A stretch of 64,000 nt of DNA, taken from the NCBI RefSeq assembly GCF_019039055.1, contig NZ_JAHOPB010000001.1, forward strand, positions 3,322,001-3,386,000, written 5' to 3'. The notes under the pieces were generated by a model, which was not told the DNA's origin, did not search any database, and saw only the letters and a program-made list of their open reading frames with translations. Positions 8,001 through 16,293 of this stretch are shown here, one piece after another (within the stretch, counting starts at the first letter, position 1; each line of letters begins with the position of its first letter). The position numbers and the translations under genes were made by a program. This DNA comes from Reyranella humidisoli. Its GTDB lineage: Bacteria; Pseudomonadota; Alphaproteobacteria; Reyranellales; Reyranellaceae.

Positions 8001-9080
8001 ATGGGCCGTGTTCTCCTGCTGGTCGAACTCAAAGGGGGCAATGACGGGCTGAACACGCTCGTGCCCTATGCCGATCCGACGTATCGCGATCTGCGGGCCG
8101 GCATCGGCGTTGCGCGCGAGAGAGTGGTGCAACTCGACGAACGGGTCGGCCTGCACGAGAAGCTCGCGCCGTTGATGGACTCCTGGAAGGCGGGCGATCT
8201 CGCGATCCTGCAAGGGGTCGGTTATCCCTATCCCAACCGCTCGCACTTCCGGTCGAGCGAGATCTGGGACACCGCCTCGGCCTCGACGCAGACGCTGAGC
8301 GAGGGATGGGTTGCCCAGGCGTTCAACGGGACCCCGATCGCGAAAGGCATCGGCGTCGACTGCGTCGTGGCCGATACCAACGTGCTGCCCTCCGCCGGTC
8401 CCTCGCTGCGCACCATCGTTATGCAGGATGCCGAGAACTTCCTTCGCCAGGCCGATGCCATGAGCGTGGTGCCCGGCGTCAGCGATGGCGGCAATCCCGC
8501 GCTCAACCACCTGCTTTCGGTCCGTCAGGAAATCAACGCCGCCGCCGCCGGCCTGCGTGATCGCCTGCGGTCCGCACCGGCGCCGGTCGATGCCTATGGC
8601 CAGGAATTCCTGCTGGGCCGGCAACTGGACCTTGCCACCAGGCTCCTGACCGCGAAGGTGCCGGTCATCGCCATCAAGGTGGCCCTGGGCGGCTTCGACA
8701 CACATGCAAACCAGGCGCCCACGCACGAGCGGCTGCTGGCATTCCTCGCCACGAACCTGGCGACCTTGCGCCAGAACCTGATCGGCGCCGGCCTCTGGAA
8801 CGATGTCGTCGTGATGACCTATTCGGAGTTCGGCCGTCGCGCCCGGCAGAATGCCAGCGCCGGAACCGACCACGGCACGTCGGCGCCGCACTTCGTGATG
8901 GGCGGGGCCGTGAAGGGAGGCCTTCACGGCGTCTATCCGTCGCTGTCGGATCTGCAGGACGGCGACCTCAGGCACACGGTCGATTTCCGCAACGTCTTCG
9001 CCACGCTGGCCCAGGGATGCTGGGGCCAGCGCTACGATTTTGGCCTGCGCCAGCCGCAGAGGCTCGGCTTCCTCGTCTAG
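8001..9080 (+). CDS. DUF1501 domain protein lacking its own signal peptide
   Basis: DUF1501 (sulfatase-like fold) protein of 359 residues. The family core is clear: LVELKGGNDGLNTLVPY at residues 7-23, then NRSHFRSSEIWDTA, LGGFDTHANQ and a C-terminal VVMTYSEFGRR with a GTDHG motif. Most members start with a Tat signal ahead of the GGNDGLN motif; this one starts almost directly at the motif, so it has no export signal of its own. A strong ribosome site (GAGGAGAAGG) precedes ATG 8001, and no in-frame signal lies upstream. It may be carried out with the DUF1800 partner or stay inside. Its stop codon overlaps that of the convergent transporter gene. Confidence 0.85.
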   Translation: MGRVLLLVELKGGNDGLNTLVPYADPTYRDLRAGIGVARERVVQLDERVGLHEKLAPLMDSWKAGDLAILQGVGYPYPNRSHFRSSEIWDTASASTQTLSEGWVAQAFNGTPIAKGIGVDCVVADTNVLPSAGPSLRTIVMQDAENFLRQADAMSVVPGVSDGGNPALNHLLSVRQEINAAAAGLRDRLRSAPAPVDAYGQEFLLGRQLDLATRLLTAKVPVIAIKVALGGFDTHANQAPTHERLLAFLATNLATLRQNLIGAGLWNDVVVMTYSEFGRRARQNASAGTDHGTSAPHFVMGGAVKGGLHGVYPSLSDLQDGDLRHTVDFRNVFATLAQGCWGQRYDFGLRQPQRLGFLV

Positions 9081-10552
9081 CGGAGCATCGCGGCCGGCCG
9101 CCCCAGGATTTCGTCGCGCACCGAGCCACGATCAGCCTCGATACGGATGTACCAGATGAGCAGCGCCGCGATGATCTTGATGGCCACCGGGATGGCGATA
9201 TAGACGAAGATCAGCGCCGAGGCGCTGTATTGGCCGACCGATGGATTGAAGCCGAGCAACGCCGCGACCGGCAGCGAGCCAGCCGCGCCGATCGCGGTGG
9301 CGAGCTTGGTCGAGAGCGCCCACAGGCCGAAATAGGCGCCGGTATCGCCCTTGGTGTCCTTGCCTTCGTCGGAGTTGATGATGTCGGCCAGGACAGACGG
9401 CGGCAGCCCGTAGTCCGCGCCGATGCCCAGACCGGTGATGATGGCGATGGGCATGAACCAGATGAAGTCGCCGGCGCCGAGGAAAACGCCGAACGACATC
9501 GACACGGCCGTAAGGACCATGGCGATGAACCAGGCGGCCGTCTTGCTGAAGCGGCGTGACAGCAGCATCCAGAGCGGCACGCTGGCGGCGGCGGCGCCGA
9601 AATAGACCAGCAGGATGATCCCGGCCTGCAGCTTGTTCCCCTTCAGCACATGCTCGACGTAAAAGAGCATCACCGAGACCGCGACGCCCAGCGCGGCGCC
9701 ATTGACGATGAATACGAGCAGCAGGCGACGGAACAGCTTGTTCTTCAGCGGCGCGAAGAACGGGATCAGCGTCTTGATCGTGGCGCTTCGCTCCATGTTT
9801 CGGGTCGGCCGGGCAAGCCACGGCGCCAGGCTGATCAACCAGTCGCGGAAGTATCGGACATGGATCTCCGGATTCTCACGCACGACCGGCGGATGTACCG
9901 AGGGCGGCGACCAGAGCAGCGTCGGCAGGGAGAACAGCACGGCGATGGGGATGAAGATCAGCCCCATGTAGACGTAGCCGGCATGCTCGCCCATCTGGGC
10001 GGTGAAGTAGGTGGGAAGCACCACCGCCAGGGTCATGCCGATCAGGCCGAAGACCTCGCGGCCGACCGTGACCCTGGTTCGCTCATTGTAGTCGTCGGTC
10101 AGCTCCGCGCCGTGGGCGTGATAGCTGATCGAGACGCCGGCATAGCCGAGATGGACCACGAAGAGCGCGACGAATAGCCAAGTCGCCAGCAGCCCGGGCT
10201 GCGTGAACAGCGACTGCGGCGGATGGAAGAGCATGTAGAAGCCGCCGATCAACAGCGGCAGCATCAGGGCGACGAAGGTGAGACGCCCGCGCGGCCCGCG
10301 ATGGGTGAACTTGTCGCTGATCAGGCCGATGACGGGATCCTGAACCGCGTCGATCACGCGGGTGGTGATGAAGATCAGGCCCATGATGCCGAGCGGCACC
10401 TTGAGGATCTCGCCATAGAAATGGCTGACGTTCAGGACCACCGGCAAGGCCGCCATGTTGAGCGGCAGCTGGTTGGTCGAATAGGCGACTAGACGGTCGA
10501 AGCTCAGGCGTATGGACGAGGCCGAGCCGCCCCTGGAATTTGGCGCATGCAC
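9077..10552 (-). CDS. MFS transporter, GPH (MelB-like) family
   Basis: Twelve-helix major-facilitator transporter of the glycoside-pentoside-hexuronide:cation symporter type, 491 residues. The family motif is seen early (VIDAVQDPVIGLISDKF, about 67-83, followed by RGPRGRL). Sugar uptake is the known role of the family. This gene, however, lies at the end of a photolyase, flavin enzyme, DUF1365 and fatty-acid methyltransferase run, where a MelB-like transporter is also found in Rhodobacter, so its substrate may be a lipid or lipid precursor. Start is GTG 10552, 57 bases after the methyltransferase stop. An alternative start at a downstream Met (about residue 33) is possible. Confidence 0.85.
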   Translation of the reverse strand: MHAPNSRGGSASSIRLSFDRLVAYSTNQLPLNMAALPVVLNVSHFYGEILKVPLGIMGLIFITTRVIDAVQDPVIGLISDKFTHRGPRGRLTFVALMLPLLIGGFYMLFHPPQSLFTQPGLLATWLFVALFVVHLGYAGVSISYHAHGAELTDDYNERTRVTVGREVFGLIGMTLAVVLPTYFTAQMGEHAGYVYMGLIFIPIAVLFSLPTLLWSPPSVHPPVVRENPEIHVRYFRDWLISLAPWLARPTRNMERSATIKTLIPFFAPLKNKLFRRLLLVFIVNGAALGVAVSVMLFYVEHVLKGNKLQAGIILLVYFGAAAASVPLWMLLSRRFSKTAAWFIAMVLTAVSMSFGVFLGAGDFIWFMPIAIITGLGIGADYGLPPSVLADIINSDEGKDTKGDTGAYFGLWALSTKLATAIGAAGSLPVAALLGFNPSVGQYSASALIFVYIAIPVAIKIIAALLIWYIRIEADRGSVRDEILGRPAAMLR

Positions 10553-10609
10553 GCTGATTTTGCCTTCCTGTTCGGCTCACCTTCAAGCGGCGGCCTTTAT
10601 TTCCGACCG

Positions 10610-11782
10610 TTATATATGCCTGAAGTGTGCCTGCAAAACGTCCGTGCGGCGCGCCGAGAAGCCTGCGGCACAATAAGCGAGATAGTAGCGCCACATACGC
10701 TGGAATCGCTCGTCGAATCCCATGTGGCCGACCTGGTCGGCCACCCGGTCGAAGCGGCCGAGCCACGTTTCCAGCGTGCGCGCATAGTCCAGTCCGAAAC
10801 TGTAGAGTTCGGCCACCTTCAGACCGGCCTGGCGACACTGTTCGCGCAGGCTGGTGGGAGACAATAGCATGCCCCCGGGAAAGACGTAGGTCTGGATGAA
10901 GTCCGGCTGCTTGCGGTAGCGGTCGAAGAAGTCGTCGGCGATGACGATGGCCTGCACCAGCGCCGAGCCGCCGGGCACGACGTGGCGTTTGAGCGTGGCG
11001 AAATAGTCGGGCCAGAAACGCTCGCCGACCGCCTCGATCATCTCGATCGAGACGATGTGATCGTAGCGGCCCTCGATGTCGCGATAGTCGCGGAACTGCA
11101 GGTCGACGCGGTCGGCCAGCCCGGCCCGCTCCAGCCGCGCGCGGGCATATTCGAGCTGTTCCCTCGATATGGTCACGCCGGTCACGCGCATGCCGCGGCG
11201 GGCCGCGACTTCGGCGAAGCCTCCCCAGCCGCAACCGATCTCGAGGATGCTGTCGCCCTGGCGGGCGCCGAGCTGGGTCAGGATCCGCTCGTACTTGGCG
11301 ATCTGGGCGGCCTCCAGCGGCTTGCTTTCCTCGCCTTCGTAGAGGGCCGAAGAATAGGTCATCGAGGGATCGAGCCACAGGCCGTAGAAGTCGTTGCCCA
11401 GGTCGTAATGGGCATGGATGTTCTTCTTCGATCCCTCGCGGGTGTTCTCGTGCCGGCGGTGCAGGAACCTCAGCAACAGCCCGTGGAGGAAGTTGGTCCG
11501 CGTGATCTTGCCGAGTTCCTTCTCGTTGGCGAGAAGCAGGTGGATCAGGCTCGGCAGGTCGGGAGAATCGCAGAAACCTTCCATGTAACCTTCGGCGAAG
11601 CCCATGTCGCCGTCGAGCAGGATCTTGCGGAAGAGGCGCCAGTCCTTGACGTCGATCTCGGCCCGGAGCGCCGCATCGGGCTGGCCGAAGACGCGCACCT
11701 TTCCATCGGGGAGTCTTGCCGTCAGCCGTCCAATGGACAGGCGTTCGAGGGATTTCAGAACAAACCGGGCGGCGAAAGTCAT
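10610..11782 (-). CDS. cyclopropane-synthase-like fatty-acid methyltransferase
   Basis: SAM-dependent methyltransferase of the cyclopropane-fatty-acyl-phospholipid synthase family, 390 residues. An N-terminal lipid-binding part (1-110) is followed by HYDLGNDFY (125-133), the SAM motif LEIGCGWGG (180-188) and the C-terminal YYLAYCAAGF. Residues that hold bicarbonate in E. coli Cfa are changed: Cys139 corresponds to Ser145 and His266 to Gln277, while Glu250, Ile279 and Tyr333 are kept. That fits an enzyme that adds a methyl group without closing the ring, as UfaM does for furan fatty acids in Rhodobacter; this is inference. It is 16 bases downstream of the DUF1365 gene in a tight operon. Confidence 0.85.
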   Translation of the reverse strand: MTFAARFVLKSLERLSIGRLTARLPDGKVRVFGQPDAALRAEIDVKDWRLFRKILLDGDMGFAEGYMEGFCDSPDLPSLIHLLLANEKELGKITRTNFLHGLLLRFLHRRHENTREGSKKNIHAHYDLGNDFYGLWLDPSMTYSSALYEGEESKPLEAAQIAKYERILTQLGARQGDSILEIGCGWGGFAEVAARRGMRVTGVTISREQLEYARARLERAGLADRVDLQFRDYRDIEGRYDHIVSIEMIEAVGERFWPDYFATLKRHVVPGGSALVQAIVIADDFFDRYRKQPDFIQTYVFPGGMLLSPTSLREQCRQAGLKVAELYSFGLDYARTLETWLGRFDRVADQVGHMGFDERFQRMWRYYLAYCAAGFSARRTDVLQAHFRHI

Positions 11783-11798
11783 GCGATCCGTTATGAAG

Positions 11799-12572
11799 TC
11801 AGCGGGTCACGAGCTCCGGTGGCGGTGCTGGCTTGCGATAAAATCTCGCGCGCTTCCGCCACAGATGCAAGGCCTGCCAGTGAATCCGGAACACGACCGC
11901 CAGGGTCATGGTGGGGTTGCCTAGGAAACGCCGCAGCACTGAGCGGTCGCCCAGCGCTTCGCGGCGGCCGCCGACCGAGGTGGCGAGCATCAGCCCCTTG
12001 GTATCGTGATAGTTTACGTCGACATGGGCCCGCTCCTCGTCGAGGCGGAACCGGAAGCGGTAGCCGCCCTCGATCGGCAGGAAGGGCGAGACGTGGAAAA
12101 CCTTGCGGCCCTCGAACCACTCCTCCGGTCCGATCGCCCCGCGGTCGTCCCGATGCACGAGATAACAGTGGCTCTCGCCGAACGTGTTGTTGACCTCGCA
12201 GAGCACGGTCCGCAGAGCGCCGGCACGGTCGTGACAGAACCAGAAGCTCACCGGATTGAACACGTAGCCCAGCATGCGCGGCATGGTCATCAGCATGACC
12301 TCGCCGTCGCAAAGCTCCGCAAGGTCATGCTGCTTCAGGATGCCACGAAGCCAGAGCCTCAGGTCCGATCCGTCACGTGCGCCATGGTCGGCGCGTCGGA
12401 AGGAGACGAGGCCACGCCGGTCGAGCTTGAGCCAGCGGCCTGCAGCACTTTCCAGGGCATCGAGCCTGAGACAGAGATAGCCGACCTTGTATCGGAACGC
12501 GTTCTCGCGCGGCCTCAGCCGGCGATGCACGACCGTGGCGTCGACGATCGAATGGGCAGAGACGCCCGTCAC
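11799..12572 (-). CDS. DUF1365 family protein
   Basis: DUF1365 protein of 257 residues. The family signatures are present: RHRRLRP-like start (VVHRRLRPRENAFRYKVG at about 12-29), MPRMLGYVFNPVSFWFCHD, VLCEVNNTFGE and HVSPFLP. The family is regularly coupled to a flavin amine-oxidase-like gene and a cyclopropane-synthase-like gene and is implicated in fatty-acid modification. In Rhodobacter the equivalent genes belong to the furan fatty acid pathway. The start is a GTG that overlaps the stop of the upstream flavin gene (GTGA), so translation is probably coupled. The very long frame running further upstream is only a shadow of the flavin gene. Confidence 0.85.
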   Translation of the reverse strand: MTGVSAHSIVDATVVHRRLRPRENAFRYKVGYLCLRLDALESAAGRWLKLDRRGLVSFRRADHGARDGSDLRLWLRGILKQHDLAELCDGEVMLMTMPRMLGYVFNPVSFWFCHDRAGALRTVLCEVNNTFGESHCYLVHRDDRGAIGPEEWFEGRKVFHVSPFLPIEGGYRFRFRLDEERAHVDVNYHDTKGLMLATSVGGRREALGDRSVLRRFLGNPTMTLAVVFRIHWQALHLWRKRARFYRKPAPPPELVTR

Positions 12573-13936
12573 GTGGCCTCCGGTGCCACACGCGCCGCTA
12601 CCGGGATCGGCAGAGGCGGGATGGCGGGTCGCTCGGCCACGACCCGTGGCGGATCGCCGATCCGGCGATGCTCGTCCGGACGGGCCCACGGGCGCTGCAC
12701 GCCGAGCTGCTCGGCGACGTCGAGGCCGGCCGACAGCGCATCCTCGTGGAAGCCGTAGCCGCAATAGCTGCCGCAGAAATAGGTGTCGCGCACGCCCTGG
12801 AGGCGATGCAGGTCGCGCTGCGCCCGAATGGCGGCGGCGTCGTACATCGGATGCTCGAAGGAAAAGCGGGCGTGCGCGGCCGCTGGCGCCGGCGCGCGGC
12901 CCGGATTGACCGACACGAACAGCGGCGTGCTGTCGGGCAGGTTCTGCAGGCGGTTCATCCAGTAGGTCACGCTCACGTTGCTGTCGCGGCTGCTGCTGTC
13001 GGCGACGTAGTTCCAGCTGGCCCAGGCGCCACGCCGGCGAGGCATCAGGCTCTCGTCGCCGTGCAGCCAGACCTCGTTGGTGGAGTAGGCGAAGCGACCG
13101 AGAAGGCTGCGCTCCTGCTCGTCGGCATCGGTGAGGAGGGCGAGCGCCTGGTCGGCGTGGCAGGCCAGCACAATGCGGTCGAAACGGTCCCAGTGACCGC
13201 CTGCGTCCCGCACTTCGACACCTGCGGGTGTACGGCGCACGGCGCTGGCGGGCGTGGAGAGACGGGCACGCGCGCGCAGCGGCGCCACGATGCGCTCGAC
13301 ATAGGAGCGGCTGCCGCCGCTCACCGTGCGCCACTGCAACTGCGGTCCGATGGTGAGCAGGCCATGGTTGTTGAAGAAGCGCACGAAGGTCTGCGCCGGA
13401 TAGTCGAGCATCTGTCCGAGGGGCGTGGACCAGATGCACGAGGCCATCGGCAGCAGGTAGCGGTCCCGAAAGGTCTTGCCGAAGCCGGCATCGGCGACGA
13501 AATCACCGATCGTGAAGTCGAGATCCTCGGACTTGTCCAACAGCTGCGGCGCCAGGCGGTTGAAGCGCAGGATGTCGTGCGTCATGCGCAGGAACGAGGG
13601 GCGCGCGATGTTGCGCCGTTGTGCGAAGTAGCCGGCGAAGGAGCTGCCGTACTCGAACCGGCCCTCGTCCAGGCTGACGGCGAAGGACATGTCGGAATCT
13701 TCGGTCGGCACGCCCAGGTGATCGAACAGGGCGACGAGGTTGGGATAGTTGCGCTCGTTGAAGACGATGAAGCCGACATCGACCGGCACGCGCCCCGCTT
13801 GCGTCGACGCTTCGACGGTGCAGGAGTGTCCGCCGAAGCGGTTCTCGCGCTCGTAGACGACCACGTCGTGGCGACGACTGAGGAGCCAGGCGGCTCCAAG
13901 GCCGGATACACCGGCGCCGATGACGGCAATTTTCAT
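12569..13936 (-). CDS. FAD-dependent amine-oxidase-like protein
   Basis: Flavoprotein of 455 residues in the NAD/FAD amine-oxidase superfamily. It opens with the dinucleotide-binding motif MKIAVIGAGVSGLGAAWLL and ERENRFGGH at residues 31-39. It continues with DVGFIVFNERNYPNL and ends with the C-terminal FAD signature TYFCGSYCGYGFHEDAL. This is the subgroup found next to DUF1365 and Cfa-like genes. In Rhodobacter sphaeroides its relatives are needed for furan fatty acid formation, either as desaturase or as the oxygen-adding enzyme; I cannot say which. ATG 13936 is chosen because the Rossmann motif begins there and GAGGGGAG lies about 11 bases upstream. It is 25 bases from the photolyase. Confidence 0.86.
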   Translation of the reverse strand: MKIAVIGAGVSGLGAAWLLSRRHDVVVYERENRFGGHSCTVEASTQAGRVPVDVGFIVFNERNYPNLVALFDHLGVPTEDSDMSFAVSLDEGRFEYGSSFAGYFAQRRNIARPSFLRMTHDILRFNRLAPQLLDKSEDLDFTIGDFVADAGFGKTFRDRYLLPMASCIWSTPLGQMLDYPAQTFVRFFNNHGLLTIGPQLQWRTVSGGSRSYVERIVAPLRARARLSTPASAVRRTPAGVEVRDAGGHWDRFDRIVLACHADQALALLTDADEQERSLLGRFAYSTNEVWLHGDESLMPRRRGAWASWNYVADSSSRDSNVSVTYWMNRLQNLPDSTPLFVSVNPGRAPAPAAAHARFSFEHPMYDAAAIRAQRDLHRLQGVRDTYFCGSYCGYGFHEDALSAGLDVAEQLGVQRPWARPDEHRRIGDPPRVVAERPAIPPLPIPVAARVAPEAT

Positions 13937-13961
13937 TGTTCGCAGACTCCCCTCGGTACTT

Positions 13962-15368
13962 CTACGCTGATTTCTTGAGGCTTTGGAAGGCAGCCAGTGC
14001 GCGGTCCCGGGCCGCACCATGCTCGACGATGCGTTCGGGATAGACGGAAGCGGCCGGAGGTTTCGAAGCGCTCCAGGGGCTGTGGATGACCGCGTCAGGC
14101 AGGCCGGCGAGTTCGGGGACCCAGCGACGGACATACTCGCCCTTCGGGTCGAACTTCGCGCCCTGGAGCACCGGATTGAAAACGCGGAAGTAGGGCGCGG
14201 CGTCGGCGCCGCAGCCCGCGACCCATTGCCAGCCGGTGACGTTGTTCGCCGGATCGGCGTCGACCAGCGTGTCCCAGAACCAACGCTCTCCCTGGCGCCA
14301 GTCGATCAGCAGGTCCTTGGTGAGGAAGGAGGCCACGATCATGCGCACGCGATTGTGCATCCAGCCGGTGGTCCACAATTCGCGCATGCCCGCATCGACG
14401 ATCGGATAGCCGGTGCGCCCGCGCCGCCAGGCTTCGAGAATCTCGTCGGAATCCGCCCAGGGAAACGCGTCGAACTCCGGCCGGAAGTTGCGCTGTGCAA
14501 GGTCGCCGTTATGGAACAGGAGGCTGTAGGCGAACTCGCGCCAACCCACTTCGGAGAGGAATTTTTCTGCGGCCGCCGACGCGCCGCGGTTGGTCGCCGC
14601 CCGCCAGACCTGCCGGGGGCTGATCTCGCCGAAGGCAAGATTGGGAGAGAGGCGAGAAGTCCCCTCGACCGCCGGAAGATCGCGGGCATGGCGATAGTCT
14701 TCCAGTGCCTCGTCGAGGAAATGGCTGAGCCGATCCTTCGCCCCTTTCTCGCCTGGCGACCACGCAGTGCGCAGGCCGCCCGCCCAGTCGGGATTGGTCG
14801 GCAGAAGCCGCCAGTCGTCGAGCGCATCGCTCGCGGGCCCGGTCTTCGGTGCGGGCAATGCCTTCGGCGCGGGGAGCGGATCGCCCGGTGAGGCGTGCGC
14901 GCGGCAGACCCGCCAGAAGGGAGTGAACACCTTGAAGGGGGCGCCGCTCTGGTTCTTGATCTCCCAGGGCTCGAACAGAAGGTTCGCCTTGAAGCTCTCC
15001 GCTCTCAGGCCGCGCTCGTTCAGCGACTTCTTCAGACGTGCATCACGATTGCGCGAACCCTCGTCGTAAACACGGTTCCAGAAAATCGCTTCGGCACCGC
15101 ATTCCGCCGCGAGTTCGGGCAGTACGCGTTCGGCCGGCCCACGGCGCAGAGTCAGGCGCGAGCCGAGCTTGCGAAGCGAAGCGTCGAGTGAGCTCAGGCT
15201 GTGATGCAGCCACCAGCGCGAGGCGCCGCCGAGAGGCCGCACACCCTCCGTCTGGTCGTCCAGAACGAAGACCGGCACCACGGGAAGGCCCGCGCGCAGG
15301 CTCTCGACCAGCGCGGGATTGTCCGAGAGGCGGAGGTCATTGCGAAACCAGACGATCGAAACCGACAT
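13962..15368 (-). CDS. phr: deoxyribodipyrimidine photolyase (class I type)
   Basis: Light-dependent repair enzyme for cyclobutane pyrimidine dimers, 468 residues. The N-terminal alpha/beta antenna domain begins VWFRNDLRLSDNPAL. The helical FAD domain carries the classical signatures SRLSPNLAFGEISPRQVW, GWREFAYSLLF, TGYPIVDAGMRELWTTGWMHNR and WDTLVDADPANNVTGWQW. The tryptophans of the electron-transfer chain lie in these motifs. It stands first in the run of flavin, DUF1365, methyltransferase and transporter genes, each within about 60 bases of the next. That suggests induction by light or singlet oxygen. The upstream eipB gene is only 40 bases away on the same strand. Confidence 0.93.
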   Translation of the reverse strand: MSVSIVWFRNDLRLSDNPALVESLRAGLPVVPVFVLDDQTEGVRPLGGASRWWLHHSLSSLDASLRKLGSRLTLRRGPAERVLPELAAECGAEAIFWNRVYDEGSRNRDARLKKSLNERGLRAESFKANLLFEPWEIKNQSGAPFKVFTPFWRVCRAHASPGDPLPAPKALPAPKTGPASDALDDWRLLPTNPDWAGGLRTAWSPGEKGAKDRLSHFLDEALEDYRHARDLPAVEGTSRLSPNLAFGEISPRQVWRAATNRGASAAAEKFLSEVGWREFAYSLLFHNGDLAQRNFRPEFDAFPWADSDEILEAWRRGRTGYPIVDAGMRELWTTGWMHNRVRMIVASFLTKDLLIDWRQGERWFWDTLVDADPANNVTGWQWVAGCGADAAPYFRVFNPVLQGAKFDPKGEYVRRWVPELAGLPDAVIHSPWSASKPPAASVYPERIVEHGAARDRALAAFQSLKKSA

Positions 15369-15408
15369 ATTCCGGCATACGCAGGCCGCCGCCGGACGGA
15401 TGATCGGA

Positions 15409-16200
15409 TCAGGATCGCGGGCAGTTCGGTGCCGGCCGCATCTCCAGCTTCTGCAGGTCGGCCGTCACGGTCACCAGGCCGGTATCGACGGTCAGCCGGT
15501 CGAGAACGCCGTTCTCGAAGACCTGCGCGGTCACCGAGAACATGGGACGCTGTGCCTGCTGGCGACCGCGCGTGAAGCTCATGAACACCGGCCAGGACTT
15601 TCCCTTGGGCGTGGCCACGGGTTTGTCCGTCGGGCGCGCCGAGCGCAGGCGCTCGTCTTCGAGTTGGGTCACATCGATCAGGAAGACGTCGCCCATCACC
15701 TCGGGATCGAAACTGAGCGCCGGGAAGGCCTTCGCCTCGGCGCGCAGCCGTTCGATCAGGTGATCGACCGCGGCGACGGGCAGGAGGGTGGATTGGGGGA
15801 GAGCGAACTGGGCGGGCGGGATGCCGGCCTGCACGATCTCGGTCCGCAGTTCACCGCCCGACTTCTGTACGCGCCCCTTGGTCTCGCGCGTATTGCCGTT
15901 CTGAATCTGCACGGTGCGATAGCGAAGGCTGTTGCCGCTGCGGGTCTCCTCGGCATCGAGCTTGGAGGACAGGGACATTTTCCACGAGGCCGTCAGGGCG
16001 ATCTCGGACGCGATGTCGCGCTTCAGATGCCAACCTCCGCAATCCTGCGAGAGGTCCTGGACCGCCGTGCCGATCCGCGGCGCATTGGCGGCAGCGCCGA
16101 GCCTCAACACATACTCCGCGCGATGGGGCTGCATTTGCGCGTAGGCGAATTGCGGCCCGCACAGGAGCGCGGCGACGGCGAGACACACGAGGCGATGCAT
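15409..16200 (-). CDS. eipB: EipB-family cell-envelope integrity protein (DUF1849)
   Basis: Periplasmic beta-barrel-like protein of the EipB family, which supports envelope integrity in Brucella and other alphaproteobacteria. It has 263 residues with a signal peptide ending near FAYA (residue 21). The mature start MQPHRAEYVLRLG and the DCGGWHLKR segment match the family. The conserved disulfide partners would be Cys54 and Cys260, close to the C-terminus. ATG 16200 has an AAGGTGA ribosome site 5 bases upstream. It is divergent from pdeM and 40 bases ahead of the photolyase gene, so it may be co-transcribed with the lipid-modification genes, which also concern the envelope. Confidence 0.85.
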   Translation of the reverse strand: MHRLVCLAVAALLCGPQFAYAQMQPHRAEYVLRLGAAANAPRIGTAVQDLSQDCGGWHLKRDIASEIALTASWKMSLSSKLDAEETRSGNSLRYRTVQIQNGNTRETKGRVQKSGGELRTEIVQAGIPPAQFALPQSTLLPVAAVDHLIERLRAEAKAFPALSFDPEVMGDVFLIDVTQLEDERLRSARPTDKPVATPKGKSWPVFMSFTRGRQQAQRPMFSVTAQVFENGVLDRLTVDTGLVTVTADLQKLEMRPAPNCPRS

Positions 16201-16293
16201 CGAGTCACCTTGCGCACCGGCTTGCACCCGGTCAATCGTGCTTCGCATGAAATTGCGAGAGATCGTGGCCGGATTCAGGCAGGTGCATGTGCC

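Noticed and set aside
12668..13978. 436-residue plus-strand frame opposite the flavin gene
   Set aside because: Only a shadow frame with the typical repetitive Ala/Arg/Val composition of high-GC antisense reading.
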